A DNA stretch of 64,000 nt from positions 2,914,001 to 2,978,000 of the forward strand of contig NZ_CP073638.1 in NCBI RefSeq assembly GCF_029962485.1. Direction: 5' to 3'. The position numbers were made by a program, and so were the translations under genes. Source of the stretch: Burkholderia cepacia (GTDB lineage: Bacteria > Pseudomonadota > Gammaproteobacteria > Burkholderiales > Burkholderiaceae). Under the pieces are notes generated by a model that worked only from the letters and a program-made list of their open reading frames with translations, made no database searches and was not told where the DNA came from. Shown here piece by piece: positions 27,501-36,217 of this stretch. The first letter of the stretch is position 1. Each line of letters opens with the position of its first letter.

Positions 27501-28403
27501 ATGCCGACCGAAAAACACGTGGTCCCGCTACCGAATGGTCTGAAGGTCTACGTCGAACGGAACGTGTTCGACCCGGCGTTCGACACCGCCATGCTCGTCA
27601 ACGGCGCGCTCGCGACGACCGCATCGTTCGGGCAGACCGTCCAGTATCTCGGCGAGCGGATGAACACGATCTGCTTCGACCTGCCGTATGCGGGCCAGTC
27701 GCGCCAGCACAACCCGGGCTGCTACATCCTGACCAAGGACGACGAAGCCGCGATCCTCCAGTACCTGGTCGAGCATTTCGCGCCGGCGTTCCTCGTGTCG
27801 GTGTCATGGGGCGGCGTCGCGTCGCTGTTCGCGCTCGCGCGCGGGTGCCCGAGCGTGCGGCGCGCGGCGATCTGCTCGTTCTCGCCGTTCCTGAACGACG
27901 CGATGGTCGACTACGTGACGCGTGCCCGCGACCACATCTCGGCCGGCGAGAACCTGAAGGCCGCGCAGCTGCTGAACGACACTGTCGGTCGCTACCTGCC
28001 GCGCATCATGAAGCTGTACAACTACCGGTATCTCACGCGCCTGCCGCGCGACGAGCAGGACCAGGTCGCGTTCCACGTCGACCAGATCCTGTCGCTGCAG
28101 CCCGAGCGCTATTTCAGCGAGTTTTCGAACATCGGCTGCGAGCTGCTGTTCCTGAACGGCGAGCGCGACGATTACACGACGCCGGCCGACGTGCGCCAGC
28201 TCGGCGCGCACGTGTCGCGCGCGCGGTTCGCGACGGTGCCGGACGCCGGCCATTTCCTCGATATCGAAGGCCGCGCGCAGCGCGAATACACGCGCACCGC
28301 GCTGCTCGACTTCTTCTGCGGCGAGGCGTCCGTCGCGGCCGGCATGGCGCGCGCGGCCGCGCATGCGTGTGTGCCCGCGCCGATGCATGCGCTGTCGTCG
28401 TGA
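27501..28403 (+). CDS. rhlA: RhlA: 3-(3-hydroxyalkanoyloxy)alkanoate synthase
   Basis: Makes the lipid moiety of rhamnolipids by joining two 3-hydroxyacyl chains. 300 residues with GGAG 8 bases before the ATG. It has an alpha/beta-hydrolase fold: Ser102 in LVSVSWGGVASLF (same position as the catalytic Ser of Pseudomonas RhlA), the acid in LNGERDDYTTPADV, and the His in VPDAGHFLDIEG. The N-terminus (VYVERN, LVNGALATTASF) is RhlA-like. First gene of an apparent seven-gene operon in the same direction. Confidence 0.95.
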   Translation: MPTEKHVVPLPNGLKVYVERNVFDPAFDTAMLVNGALATTASFGQTVQYLGERMNTICFDLPYAGQSRQHNPGCYILTKDDEAAILQYLVEHFAPAFLVSVSWGGVASLFALARGCPSVRRAAICSFSPFLNDAMVDYVTRARDHISAGENLKAAQLLNDTVGRYLPRIMKLYNYRYLTRLPRDEQDQVAFHVDQILSLQPERYFSEFSNIGCELLFLNGERDDYTTPADVRQLGAHVSRARFATVPDAGHFLDIEGRAQREYTRTALLDFFCGEASVAAGMARAAAHACVPAPMHALSS

Positions 28404-28470
28404 CGCCAACCGTCGTGCACCGGGCCCATCCCGCGCATCCGAATTCCCATCCCAACGAGGCAGGCCAGCC

Positions 28471-29040
28471 GTGAATATCGTTCAGACCATCGCCATCGTC
28501 GTTCCGTGGGCCGCATGGCTCGCCTACTGGATCGCCACGTCGCAGGGCGTGAAGACGACCGTGCGCAAGGAAGCATCGCGCTCGCGCACGCTGCAGTCGA
28601 TTCCTCTGATCGTCGGCGGCGCGTTGATCATCCTGCCCGATCCGTCGTGGCAGGCGCTCGTACCCGACTGGCAGCGCTTCGGGCTGCAGGCGCAGTGCGG
28701 GCTCGCGGTGCTGGTGGCCGGCCTGTTGTTCTCGGTGTGGGCGCGGCTGCATCTCGGCACGAACTGGAGCGTGTCGGTCACGCTGAAGGAAGACCACGAG
28801 CTCGTCCGCACGGGGCCGTATGCGCTGGTCCGTCACCCGATTTACACGGGCTGCCTGATCGCGCTCGTCGGCGCCGTGCTGATCGGCGGCGAATGGCGCG
28901 GCGCGATCGGCGTGCTGCTTGTGTTCGCGTCGCTCGCGTACAAGGTGCGCGTCGAGGAAAGCTGGTTGACCGGGTATTTCGGGCCGGCGTACGCGCAGTA
29001 CCGCCGCGAAGTGGCGGCGCTGATTCCCGGCTTCTACTGA
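28471..29040 (+). CDS. Isoprenylcysteine carboxyl methyltransferase-like membrane protein in rhl operon
   Basis: 189 residues from a GTG at 28471 (cgagg upstream; no ATG fits). It has four to five membrane helices. The C-terminal half has the ICMT/PEMT signature TGPYALVRHPIYTGCL, then RVEESWLTGYFGPAYAQYRREV, i.e. the RHP-x-Y-x-G and the conserved Glu pair that bind S-adenosylmethionine in this family. Family enzymes methylate carboxyls or lipid head groups within the membrane. Encoded between rhlA and rhlB, 17 bases before rhlB, it is a strong candidate for modifying the free carboxyl of HAA or rhamnolipid. Confidence 0.85.
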   Translation: MNIVQTIAIVVPWAAWLAYWIATSQGVKTTVRKEASRSRTLQSIPLIVGGALIILPDPSWQALVPDWQRFGLQAQCGLAVLVAGLLFSVWARLHLGTNWSVSVTLKEDHELVRTGPYALVRHPIYTGCLIALVGAVLIGGEWRGAIGVLLVFASLAYKVRVEESWLTGYFGPAYAQYRREVAALIPGFY

Positions 29041-29057
29041 TACCCGCGAGGCGCGCG

Positions 29058-30341
29058 ATGGCGAAGATGATCGTGACCGCGATCGGCTCGGCAGGCGACG
29101 TGCATCCGCTGCTCGGCGTCGCGCGCACGCTCGCGGCGCGCGGTCACGACGTCGTGTTCTGCACGCACGCGCCGTTCGAGGCGGCCGTGCGCCGCTGCGG
29201 GTTCGCGTTCGTGCCGGTCGGTACCGCGGCCGAATACGACGCGGCGATGGAGAACCCGGCGCTATGGGATCCGCGCACGTCGTTCCGCACGCTGTGGCAG
29301 GTGATCGCGCCGACGCTGCGCCCGCACTACGACACGCTGCATGCGCTGACCGATGCCGACACGGTGCTCGTCGGCACGCTGTGGGCGTTCTCCGCGCGTT
29401 TCATGCAGGAACGGCACGGCACGCCGTACGTGTCGGTGCAGGTGTCGCCTTCGACGTTGCTGTCCGCGCATGCGCCGCCGACGCACCCGCGCCTGACGAT
29501 TCCCGCGCGCTGGCCGCTGCCGGTGAAGTCGGCGCTGATGACGCTGATCGAGCGGCAGGTGCTCGATCGCGTGTGCGGCCCGGCGCTCGACGCGGTGCGC
29601 CGCGATCTCGGGCTCGCGCCCGCGCGGCGCGTGCTCGGCCGCTGGCTGCATTCGACCGACGGCGTGCTGTGCCTGTTTCCCGGCTGGTTCGCGCCGCCGC
29701 AGCCCGACTGGCCGTCGAACCATTTTCAAAGCGGTTTTCCGCTGTTCAACGATATTGCGACACCTGACGATGATGTGGCACTCGATGCGTTTCTCGCGGC
29801 CGGTGAGCCCCCGGTCGTGTTCACGGCCGGTTCGACACGCGTCGATCACGCGGCATACGCGCGCGCGGTGGCGGACGCGCTGCGCGTGACCGGCGCGCGC
29901 GGGATCCTGTTGACGCCGCACGATGCAGCGTCGCACGACGACCGGCTGCTCGTGCGCCGCTTCGTGCCGATGCGTACGCTGCTGCCGCGTTGCCGCGCGC
30001 TCGTGCATCACGGCGGGATCGGCACCGCGGCGCTCGCGTGTGAGGCCGGGATCGTGCAGGTCGTCACGCCGTTCGCGCACGACCAGTTCGACAACGCGCA
30101 ACGCGTCGTCGTGAACGGCTGCGGCGTGCGCGTCGACGGCCCGGTCGATGGCGCGCGGCTCGGCGCGGCGCTCGCGCGCGTGCTGGCCGAACCGGCGTTC
30201 GCGGTGCATGCGAAGCGCACGCGCGCGCTGCTCGCGGCCGCACCCGACGGCTGCGACGCGGCCGCCGATTTCATCGAACGATTCGTGCCGAAGCGCGGGC
30301 GGGTGGCCACGCGGGCCGATGTCGCGGCGGCCGGCGCATGA
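29058..30341 (+). CDS. rhlB: RhlB: rhamnosyltransferase chain B
   Basis: Transfers L-rhamnose from dTDP-rhamnose to HAA, giving mono-rhamnolipid. 427 residues. GT1/UGT fold: the N-terminal IGSAGDVHPLLGVARTLAARGHDV acceptor domain and the C-terminal donor domain FVPMRTLLPRCRALVHHGGIGTAALACEAGIVQVVTPFAHDQFDNA (HHGG and DQFDN nucleotide-sugar motifs). Overlaps the following transporter gene by 4 bases. Length and layout match Burkholderia RhlB. Confidence 0.95.
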   Translation: MAKMIVTAIGSAGDVHPLLGVARTLAARGHDVVFCTHAPFEAAVRRCGFAFVPVGTAAEYDAAMENPALWDPRTSFRTLWQVIAPTLRPHYDTLHALTDADTVLVGTLWAFSARFMQERHGTPYVSVQVSPSTLLSAHAPPTHPRLTIPARWPLPVKSALMTLIERQVLDRVCGPALDAVRRDLGLAPARRVLGRWLHSTDGVLCLFPGWFAPPQPDWPSNHFQSGFPLFNDIATPDDDVALDAFLAAGEPPVVFTAGSTRVDHAAYARAVADALRVTGARGILLTPHDAASHDDRLLVRRFVPMRTLLPRCRALVHHGGIGTAALACEAGIVQVVTPFAHDQFDNAQRVVVNGCGVRVDGPVDGARLGAALARVLAEPAFAVHAKRTRALLAAAPDGCDAAADFIERFVPKRGRVATRADVAAAGA

Positions 30342-31933
30342 GCACCGCGTCGCCGCTTCACGACGGGCCCGTCGCCCCTTCCGCGTTCGATGCGCCAGCG
30401 CCCGCGCCGGCCGCGCAGCCGGTGCGCGGCATCCGGCTCGCGCTGCTGACGTTCGCGCTGTCGCTCGCGACCTTCATCGAAGTGCTCGACTCGACCGTGA
30501 CGAACGTCGCGGTGCCGGCGATCTCCGGCAGTCTCGGCGTATCGAACAGCCAGGGCACATGGGTGATCAGCTCGTACTCGGTCGCGGCGGCGATCGCGGT
30601 GCCGCTGACGGGCTGGCTCGCGCGCCGCGTCGGCGAGCTGCGACTGTTCGTCGGCGCGGTGCTGCTGTTCACGCTGACGTCGCTGCTGTGCGGGCTCGCG
30701 CGCGACTTGCACGTGCTGGTGATCTGCCGCGCGCTGCAGGGTCTGTGCTCGGGGCCGATGGTGCCGCTGTCGCAGACGATCCTGCTGCGCACGTTCCCGC
30801 CGGACAAACGCACGATCGCGCTCGCGCTGTGGGCGATGACGGTGCTGCTTGCACCGATCTTCGGGCCGGTGGTCGGCGGCTGGATCGTCGACAACTTCTC
30901 GTGGCCGTGGATCTTCCTGATCAACTTGCCGATCGGGCTGTTCTCGTTCGCGGTGTGCACCGCGATGCTGCGCCCCGACGCGCAGCGCGGCGCGGCCGGC
31001 CCGGTCGACGTGCCGGGCATCGTGCTGCTCGTGATCGGCGTCGGTTCGCTGCAGGCGATGCTCGACCTCGGTCACGACCGTGGCTGGTTCGGTTCGCCGC
31101 TGATCGTCACGCTCGCGGTGGTCGCGACGCTCGCGATCGTGTCGCTGCTGATCTGGGAGGCGGGCGAAGCGCATCCCGTCGTCGATCTCAGCCTGTTTCG
31201 CGACCGCACGTTCTCGTTCTGCGTGCTGATCATCTCGCTCGGGATGATGAGCTTCTCGGTGGTCGGCGTCGTGTTCCCGTTGTGGATGCAGGCCGTGATG
31301 GGCTACAACGCGTTTCATGCGGGGCTCGCGACGGCGTCGCTCGGCGTGCTCGCGCTCGTGTTCTCGATTCTCGTCGGGATTCACGCGCACCGTTTCGACG
31401 CACGCGTGCTCGCGACGTTCGGCTTCCTCGTGTTCGCGGCCGTGCTCGCGTGGGATGCGCATTTCACGCTGAAGATGACGTTCGCGCAGATCGCCGCGCC
31501 GGGACTGATCCAGGGGATCGGGCTGCCGTGCTTCTTCATTCCGCTGACCGCCGCGACGCTGTCGCGCATTCCGGACGACCGGCTCGCCGCCGCGTCGAGC
31601 CTGTCGAACTTCCTGCGTACGCTGTCCGCCGCGTTCGGCACGGCGATGAGCGTGACGCTGTGGGAGAACCGCGCGACCTATCACTACGACGTCGTCTCGC
31701 AATCGGTCACGCACGCATCGGCGAACACGCAGCGCTTCGTGCACTCGCTGAACGCGATGGGCGTGGACGGCGTGCGCGAGCTGTCGACGCTGCACCAGGT
31801 CGTGATGCAGCAGGCGTACATGATGGCGACCAACGACATGTTCTGGATGGCGAGCATGACGTGTCTCGCACTCGCGGCGATGATGTGGCTGACGCGGCCG
31901 AAGCGCGGCGCAGCCGCGTCGTTCGGGCATTGA
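30338..31933 (+). CDS. EmrB/QacA-type MFS exporter of the rhl operon
   Basis: 531 residues with 14 predicted membrane segments. DHA2 motif C/D region IEVLDSTVTNVAVPAISGSL in TM1; GTWVISSYSVAAAIAVPLTGWL in TM2; RALQGLCSGPMVPLSQT in TM4; GPVVGGWIVDNFSWPWIFLINLPIGL in TM5-6. ATGA coupling to rhlB. With the EmrA-type adaptor and NodT-type outer-membrane factor downstream it makes a complete proton-driven tripartite pump, presumably for rhamnolipids. Confidence 0.92.
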   Translation: MSTASPLHDGPVAPSAFDAPAPAPAAQPVRGIRLALLTFALSLATFIEVLDSTVTNVAVPAISGSLGVSNSQGTWVISSYSVAAAIAVPLTGWLARRVGELRLFVGAVLLFTLTSLLCGLARDLHVLVICRALQGLCSGPMVPLSQTILLRTFPPDKRTIALALWAMTVLLAPIFGPVVGGWIVDNFSWPWIFLINLPIGLFSFAVCTAMLRPDAQRGAAGPVDVPGIVLLVIGVGSLQAMLDLGHDRGWFGSPLIVTLAVVATLAIVSLLIWEAGEAHPVVDLSLFRDRTFSFCVLIISLGMMSFSVVGVVFPLWMQAVMGYNAFHAGLATASLGVLALVFSILVGIHAHRFDARVLATFGFLVFAAVLAWDAHFTLKMTFAQIAAPGLIQGIGLPCFFIPLTAATLSRIPDDRLAAASSLSNFLRTLSAAFGTAMSVTLWENRATYHYDVVSQSVTHASANTQRFVHSLNAMGVDGVRELSTLHQVVMQQAYMMATNDMFWMASMTCLALAAMMWLTRPKRGAAASFGH

Positions 31934-31943
31934 GGAGAAGACC

Positions 31944-32882
31944 ATGACGACACTCGGCGCACTCGTGATCCTGTATCACCCGAGCGATGCGCAGCTCGAT
32001 GCGCTCCGCGCATGGCGGCACGCGTGCGACGCGCTGCTCGTCGTCGACAACACGCCGCAGCCCGATGCGCGGGCGCGCGAGCTGTGCGAGCGGGAGGGTA
32101 TCGCGCTGCTGCATCACGGCAATCGCGGCGGGATCGCTGGCGCGTACAACGCGGGGCTTGCGGCGCTGTTTCGCGACCGCATCGACGCGGTCGCGCTGTT
32201 CGACCAGGATTCGTCGGTGCCGGCCGCGTATTTCCCGGTGATGCGCGACGTCTGCGCGGGGCTGGCCGGGCGCGCGTTCCTGGCCGGCCCGCGCATCTTC
32301 GACGAAAACGCACGCAGCTTCCTGCCGGAGCTCTCGACCAACGGGATCGGGCTGCGCCGCCTGCGCATCGAGCCGGGCGCGCCGCTGCAGCGCTGCGCGT
32401 TCCTGATCTCGTCGGGCTGCGTGGTGTCGCGCGACGCGTTCGACCTGCTCGGCCGCTTCGACGAGACGCTGTTCATCGATCACGTCGACACCGAATACAG
32501 CTTCCGCGCGCTGTCGCGCAACGTGCCGCTCTATGTCGTGCCGTCGCTGGTGTTGCCGCACCGGATCGGCGCGAAGCAGCGGCACGCGATCGGCCCTTTT
32601 GAAATGACGTCGATGAATCATTCGTGGCAACGGCGCTACTACAGCGCGCGCAATGCGGTGCAGCTCGGGATGCAGTACGGGTTGCGTTTTCCGGTGGCGA
32701 TCGTGCCGAACTTGCTGACCGTATGGCAGGTCGTGCAGATCGCGCTCGTCGAACGCGACAAGCGCGCGAAGCTCGCCGGCATCCTGTTCGGCGTCGCGGA
32801 CGGCCTGTTCGGCAGGCTCGGTCCGCTCGAACGCACGCGGCCGCGTCTGGCCGCGCGTGCGCAGCGCGTTCGGCAGGGGTGA
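31944..32882 (+). CDS. rhlC: RhlC: second rhamnosyltransferase
   Basis: Adds the second rhamnose to form di-rhamnolipid. 312 residues, GT2 family: TTLGALVILYHPSDAQLDALRAW opens the nucleotide-sugar domain; VALFDQDSSVPAAYF carries the DxD-like metal/donor motif; SGCVVSRDAFDLLGRFDETLFIDHVDTEYSFRA is the conserved acceptor-side block, followed by HRIGAK and YYSARN. Placed 10 bases after the exporter gene with gaggag upstream. Its last base is the first base of the next gene's start codon. Confidence 0.94.
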   Translation: MTTLGALVILYHPSDAQLDALRAWRHACDALLVVDNTPQPDARARELCEREGIALLHHGNRGGIAGAYNAGLAALFRDRIDAVALFDQDSSVPAAYFPVMRDVCAGLAGRAFLAGPRIFDENARSFLPELSTNGIGLRRLRIEPGAPLQRCAFLISSGCVVSRDAFDLLGRFDETLFIDHVDTEYSFRALSRNVPLYVVPSLVLPHRIGAKQRHAIGPFEMTSMNHSWQRRYYSARNAVQLGMQYGLRFPVAIVPNLLTVWQVVQIALVERDKRAKLAGILFGVADGLFGRLGPLERTRPRLAARAQRVRQG

Positions 32883-34762
32883 TGATGCGGCATTCGAGGA
32901 AAGCGGCGGGTTCGGCGCGTGGCGTGAAGGGCGGCGCGACGATCGCGGCGGCGGCCATGCTGTTCGCCTTGGGGGGCTGCGTGCCGTCGGGGTTCCTGCC
33001 GTCGCTGTCGCTGCGCGCGCCGGCCGGCGACGCGCTCGCGCATACGGTCGGCCCCGGCGCGAACGGCGCGTGGCCGGCGCCGGATTGGGTGAAGCAGCTT
33101 CAGGATCCGCAGCTCGACGACCTCGTGGCCGAGGCGTCGCAGAACAGTCCCGATGTGCAGGTCGCGCAGGCGCGGTTGCGCATCGCGCAGGCGCAGCTTC
33201 AGCAATTCGATTCGCTGACCGGGCTCACGGGCACGGCCGGCGCGACGATCAGCCGCGCGCGGATGCCGAAACCCGGCGACATCGCCGACGTGACGGCCGG
33301 CGGCTATCGCGTGCCGGTGCAGATCTTCGGCGATCCGAACGTATCGCCTTCGTCGATCTTCGTCGGGTTGAACTACCAGCTCGACTTGTGGGGCAAGAAC
33401 CGTGCGGCGACGAAGAGCCTGATGTCGCTGCGCGACGCGGCGGGCGTCGAGGCGGAACAGGTACGGCTGACACTCGCCGTCGCGATCGTCACCGTGTACT
33501 GCCAGCTCGACCAGACGTACGCGGTGCGCGACCTGTTGCAGCAGAAGCTGAAGATCAGCCAGCGTGTGACGGCCGTGCTGCGCGAGCGCACCGCGCGCGG
33601 CCTCGACAACGCGTATGACGCGAGCGACGCGTCGATCAAGCGCAGCCGCCTGCTCGAACAGATCGCGCTGAACGACGAGCAGATCAAGCTTGCGCAACTG
33701 CAGCTCGGCGTGCTGTCGGGCCGCGGTCCCGAGCGCGGGCTCGCGCTGCAGCGGCCGCGCGTCGGCGCGTTCGCGGGCGGCGCCGTGCCCGCGCGCCTGC
33801 CGGCCGATCTCCTCGGTCGCCGGCCCGACATCGTCGCCGCGCGGCTGCGTGTCGAAGCCGCGTTCGCGAATGCCGATTCGACGCGTGCGCAGTTCTATCC
33901 GGACGTGAACCTCGTCGCGCTCGGCGGCGTGTTCGCGCTGACACCCGCATCGCTGTTCTCGCGCGATTCGCTCGCCGGCTCCGTCGGCCCGGCGATCTCG
34001 TTGCCGATCTTCGATCGCGGCCGGCTGAAGGCGAAGCTCGGCGCGGACGTCGCGCAGGCCGACGTCGCGATCGGGCTGTACAACAAGACCGTCGACGATG
34101 CGCTCGGGCAGGTCGCGCAGCTCGTCACGTCGCTGCAGACCTCGCAGACGCTCGTGACGCAGCAGCAGGACGCGGTCGCGGCCGCGCAGAAGATCGTGCA
34201 GATTGCGGCCGACCGCCACCGGCGCGGCGTGCTGATGCAGAAGGATGTCGATGTCGCGGATCTCACGCTGATCGACGAGCGCACGCAGATGATTGCGTTG
34301 CTCGGCCGGCAGCGCACGCTGCGCGTCGGGTTGATCGGCGCGCTCGGCGGCGGGTTCGATGCGGGCGCAACGGTGGCGCAGGCGCAGACGCCGGTCATGC
34401 ATCGGGCGCGCAGCGGGGCGGCGAAGCGGGGTGCTTCGACCACGGCACCTGCAGTGCCCGCCGTGGCGACTGCGGCCATCACGACCACACCGGCCACCGC
34501 CACGACCGTGAGCCGATCGGTGGCCGGGCCGTCGGCCGATGCACGTGCGCAGGGCGCGGCCGTCCGGCCGGTCGTCGCTGCATCGGATGCGGGGTCTGGA
34601 CGACCCGACGACGCGGCACGCGTGCCGGCCGTCGGCGCGACGCCGCGCGGCACACCCGTTGTCGCGCGCACGGCGACGCCGATCGCGGCGCCGGTCCCGT
34701 CGGCCACCCAGCCGATCCCCCTGTTCCAGCACGATCGACTGATCGTTACGCAAAGCGACTGA
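32882..34762 (+). CDS. NodT-family outer-membrane factor with long low-complexity tail
   Basis: 626 residues. Lipoprotein signal with Cys33 (LFALGGC). Residues about 50-490 are a normal TolC-like outer-membrane efflux lipoprotein (VKQLQDPQLDDLVAEA, NYQLDLWGKNRAATKS, LGRRPDIVAARLRVEAAFANADSTRAQFYPDV, SLPIFDRGRLKAKL). The remaining ~130 residues (about 494-626) are an Ala/Thr/Pro/Val-rich, Arg-containing segment not found in ordinary members, which end at about 480-500. It starts on the last base of rhlC and ends overlapping the adaptor gene. Outer-membrane channel of the presumed rhamnolipid pump. Confidence 0.88.
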   Translation: MMRHSRKAAGSARGVKGGATIAAAAMLFALGGCVPSGFLPSLSLRAPAGDALAHTVGPGANGAWPAPDWVKQLQDPQLDDLVAEASQNSPDVQVAQARLRIAQAQLQQFDSLTGLTGTAGATISRARMPKPGDIADVTAGGYRVPVQIFGDPNVSPSSIFVGLNYQLDLWGKNRAATKSLMSLRDAAGVEAEQVRLTLAVAIVTVYCQLDQTYAVRDLLQQKLKISQRVTAVLRERTARGLDNAYDASDASIKRSRLLEQIALNDEQIKLAQLQLGVLSGRGPERGLALQRPRVGAFAGGAVPARLPADLLGRRPDIVAARLRVEAAFANADSTRAQFYPDVNLVALGGVFALTPASLFSRDSLAGSVGPAISLPIFDRGRLKAKLGADVAQADVAIGLYNKTVDDALGQVAQLVTSLQTSQTLVTQQQDAVAAAQKIVQIAADRHRRGVLMQKDVDVADLTLIDERTQMIALLGRQRTLRVGLIGALGGGFDAGATVAQAQTPVMHRARSGAAKRGASTTAPAVPAVATAAITTTPATATTVSRSVAGPSADARAQGAAVRPVVAASDAGSGRPDDAARVPAVGATPRGTPVVARTATPIAAPVPSATQPIPLFQHDRLIVTQSD

Positions 34763-35952
34763 TGCACCACGACAACCTTCATACCGCGGCGCCGCCGGCC
34801 GCACAGACCGACCCGGCACTCGATGCGCGCCGCGCGACGCGTCGCAAGCGCTTTACCGTGTTCTTCGCGATCGTGCTGCTGGCCGCGATCGCGTGGATCG
34901 CGTATTGGCTGCTGAGCGACCGCTACTACGAAGACACCGACGACGCGTACGTCGCGGGCAGCATCGTGCAAGTCGCCGCGCAGATCCCCGGCGCCGTGAC
35001 CGACGTGCTGGTGGCCGATACGCAGGCCGTGCGCGCCGGGCAGACGCTCGTGCGGCTCGACGACACCGAGGCATCCGTCGCGTTCGCACAGGCGAAGGCG
35101 CAGCTCGCGCAGGCCGTGAGGCAGGTCGCGAACGCGAAGATCTCGAACACGATGTACGTCGAGGCCGTCAATGCGCGTCGCGCCGACCTGTCGCTCGCGC
35201 AGCGCGCATTCGTCGCCCGCTCGGGCGCGTCGGTCGAGATCGTCGCGCCGGAGGAACTGGCGCGCGCGCGCGCGGCGGTGGCCGGTGCGCAGGCGAACCT
35301 CGCGGCCGCGCAGGCCCAGCTCGACGCGGCGCGCGCGCTCGGCAGCAAGCTGCCGGTCGACGAAAGCCCGGCCGTCGTGCAGGCGGCCGCGCAGTTCAAG
35401 CTCGCGTACCGGAACCTGAAACGAACGACGATCGTCGCACCCGTCGACGGCACGATCGGGCAGCGCTCGGTGCAGGTCGGCCAGCAGGTCGGGCCGGGCG
35501 TGCCGCTGATGTCGGTCGTGCAGCTCAACCAACTGTGGATCGAGGCGAATTTCAAGGAAGGGCAGATCCGCCACATGCGCGTCGGCCAGCCGGTCGAGGT
35601 CGTGTCGGATCTCTACGGCTCGCGGGTCGCCTATCGCGGCCGCGTGCAGGGCTTCTCGGCCGGTACGGGCAGCGCCTTCTCGATGCTGCCGTCGCAGAAC
35701 GCAGCCGGCAACTGGATCAAGGTCGTACAGCGCGTGCCGGTCGTGATCGCGCTCGATTCGCGCGATCTCGCCGCGCATCCGCTGCGCGTCGGGCTGTCGA
35801 TGCGCGCGACGGTCGACACGCGCGACCGCAACGGCCACGCGCTCGACAGCGAGCCACCGACGCCGGCCGTCAGCACGCGCGTGCACGACGGCGTCGCGAG
35901 CGACGCGGAAGCGGCGGCTGTCGCGATCATCCGCGAGAATCAGGGCGGCTGA
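34762..35952 (+). CDS. EmrA/HlyD-type periplasmic adaptor of the rhl operon
   Basis: 396 residues with one N-terminal transmembrane helix (FFAIVLLAAIAWIAYWLL, about 34-52), then the biotinyl-lipoyl half-motifs (TDDAYVAGSIVQVAAQIPGAV; TTIVAPVDGTIGQRSVQVGQQV), a coiled-coil hairpin (about 100-200) and a beta-barrel domain (WIEANFKEGQIRHMRVGQPVEV). It links the EmrB-like pump to the outer-membrane factor. Overlaps the preceding gene by one base. Last gene of the rhamnolipid operon. Confidence 0.92.
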   Translation: MHHDNLHTAAPPAAQTDPALDARRATRRKRFTVFFAIVLLAAIAWIAYWLLSDRYYEDTDDAYVAGSIVQVAAQIPGAVTDVLVADTQAVRAGQTLVRLDDTEASVAFAQAKAQLAQAVRQVANAKISNTMYVEAVNARRADLSLAQRAFVARSGASVEIVAPEELARARAAVAGAQANLAAAQAQLDAARALGSKLPVDESPAVVQAAAQFKLAYRNLKRTTIVAPVDGTIGQRSVQVGQQVGPGVPLMSVVQLNQLWIEANFKEGQIRHMRVGQPVEVVSDLYGSRVAYRGRVQGFSAGTGSAFSMLPSQNAAGNWIKVVQRVPVVIALDSRDLAAHPLRVGLSMRATVDTRDRNGHALDSEPPTPAVSTRVHDGVASDAEAAAVAIIRENQGG

Positions 35953-36081
35953 CACCCGTCGGAAAAGGAAAGGGCCGGCCGCGAGCGCCGGTCCGCCTCC
36001 CGGCGTGGCGCGTGTCCCGCGTCCCGCCCGGCGCCGTCCCGTCGTTTCCCGCCCGACTTTCGTATTTCCGCCATCGATGTC

Positions 36082-36122
36082 GGCGCCGATCAAACGCATG
36101 TCGCGTTTGAGACATCGGCGCC
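36082..36122. promoter_or_regulatory. Nested inverted repeat upstream of fdhA
   Basis: Inner arms tcaaacgc (36090-36097) and gcgtttga (36103-36110) flank atgtc; outer arms ggcgccga (36082-36089) and tcggcgcc (36115-36122) surround them. All arms are perfect. It lies 96-136 bases before the fdhA ATG, a sensible operator position. No T run follows. The regulator is unknown. Confidence 0.65.
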
Positions 36123-36217
36123 CCTGCCTCCGGGACTACTCTCGAACAGCACGTTGCGTGTGCGCCGCATGAGACGGCGTGCCGCGGCGCCATCCAACGA
36201 GACATGGAGACAATACG

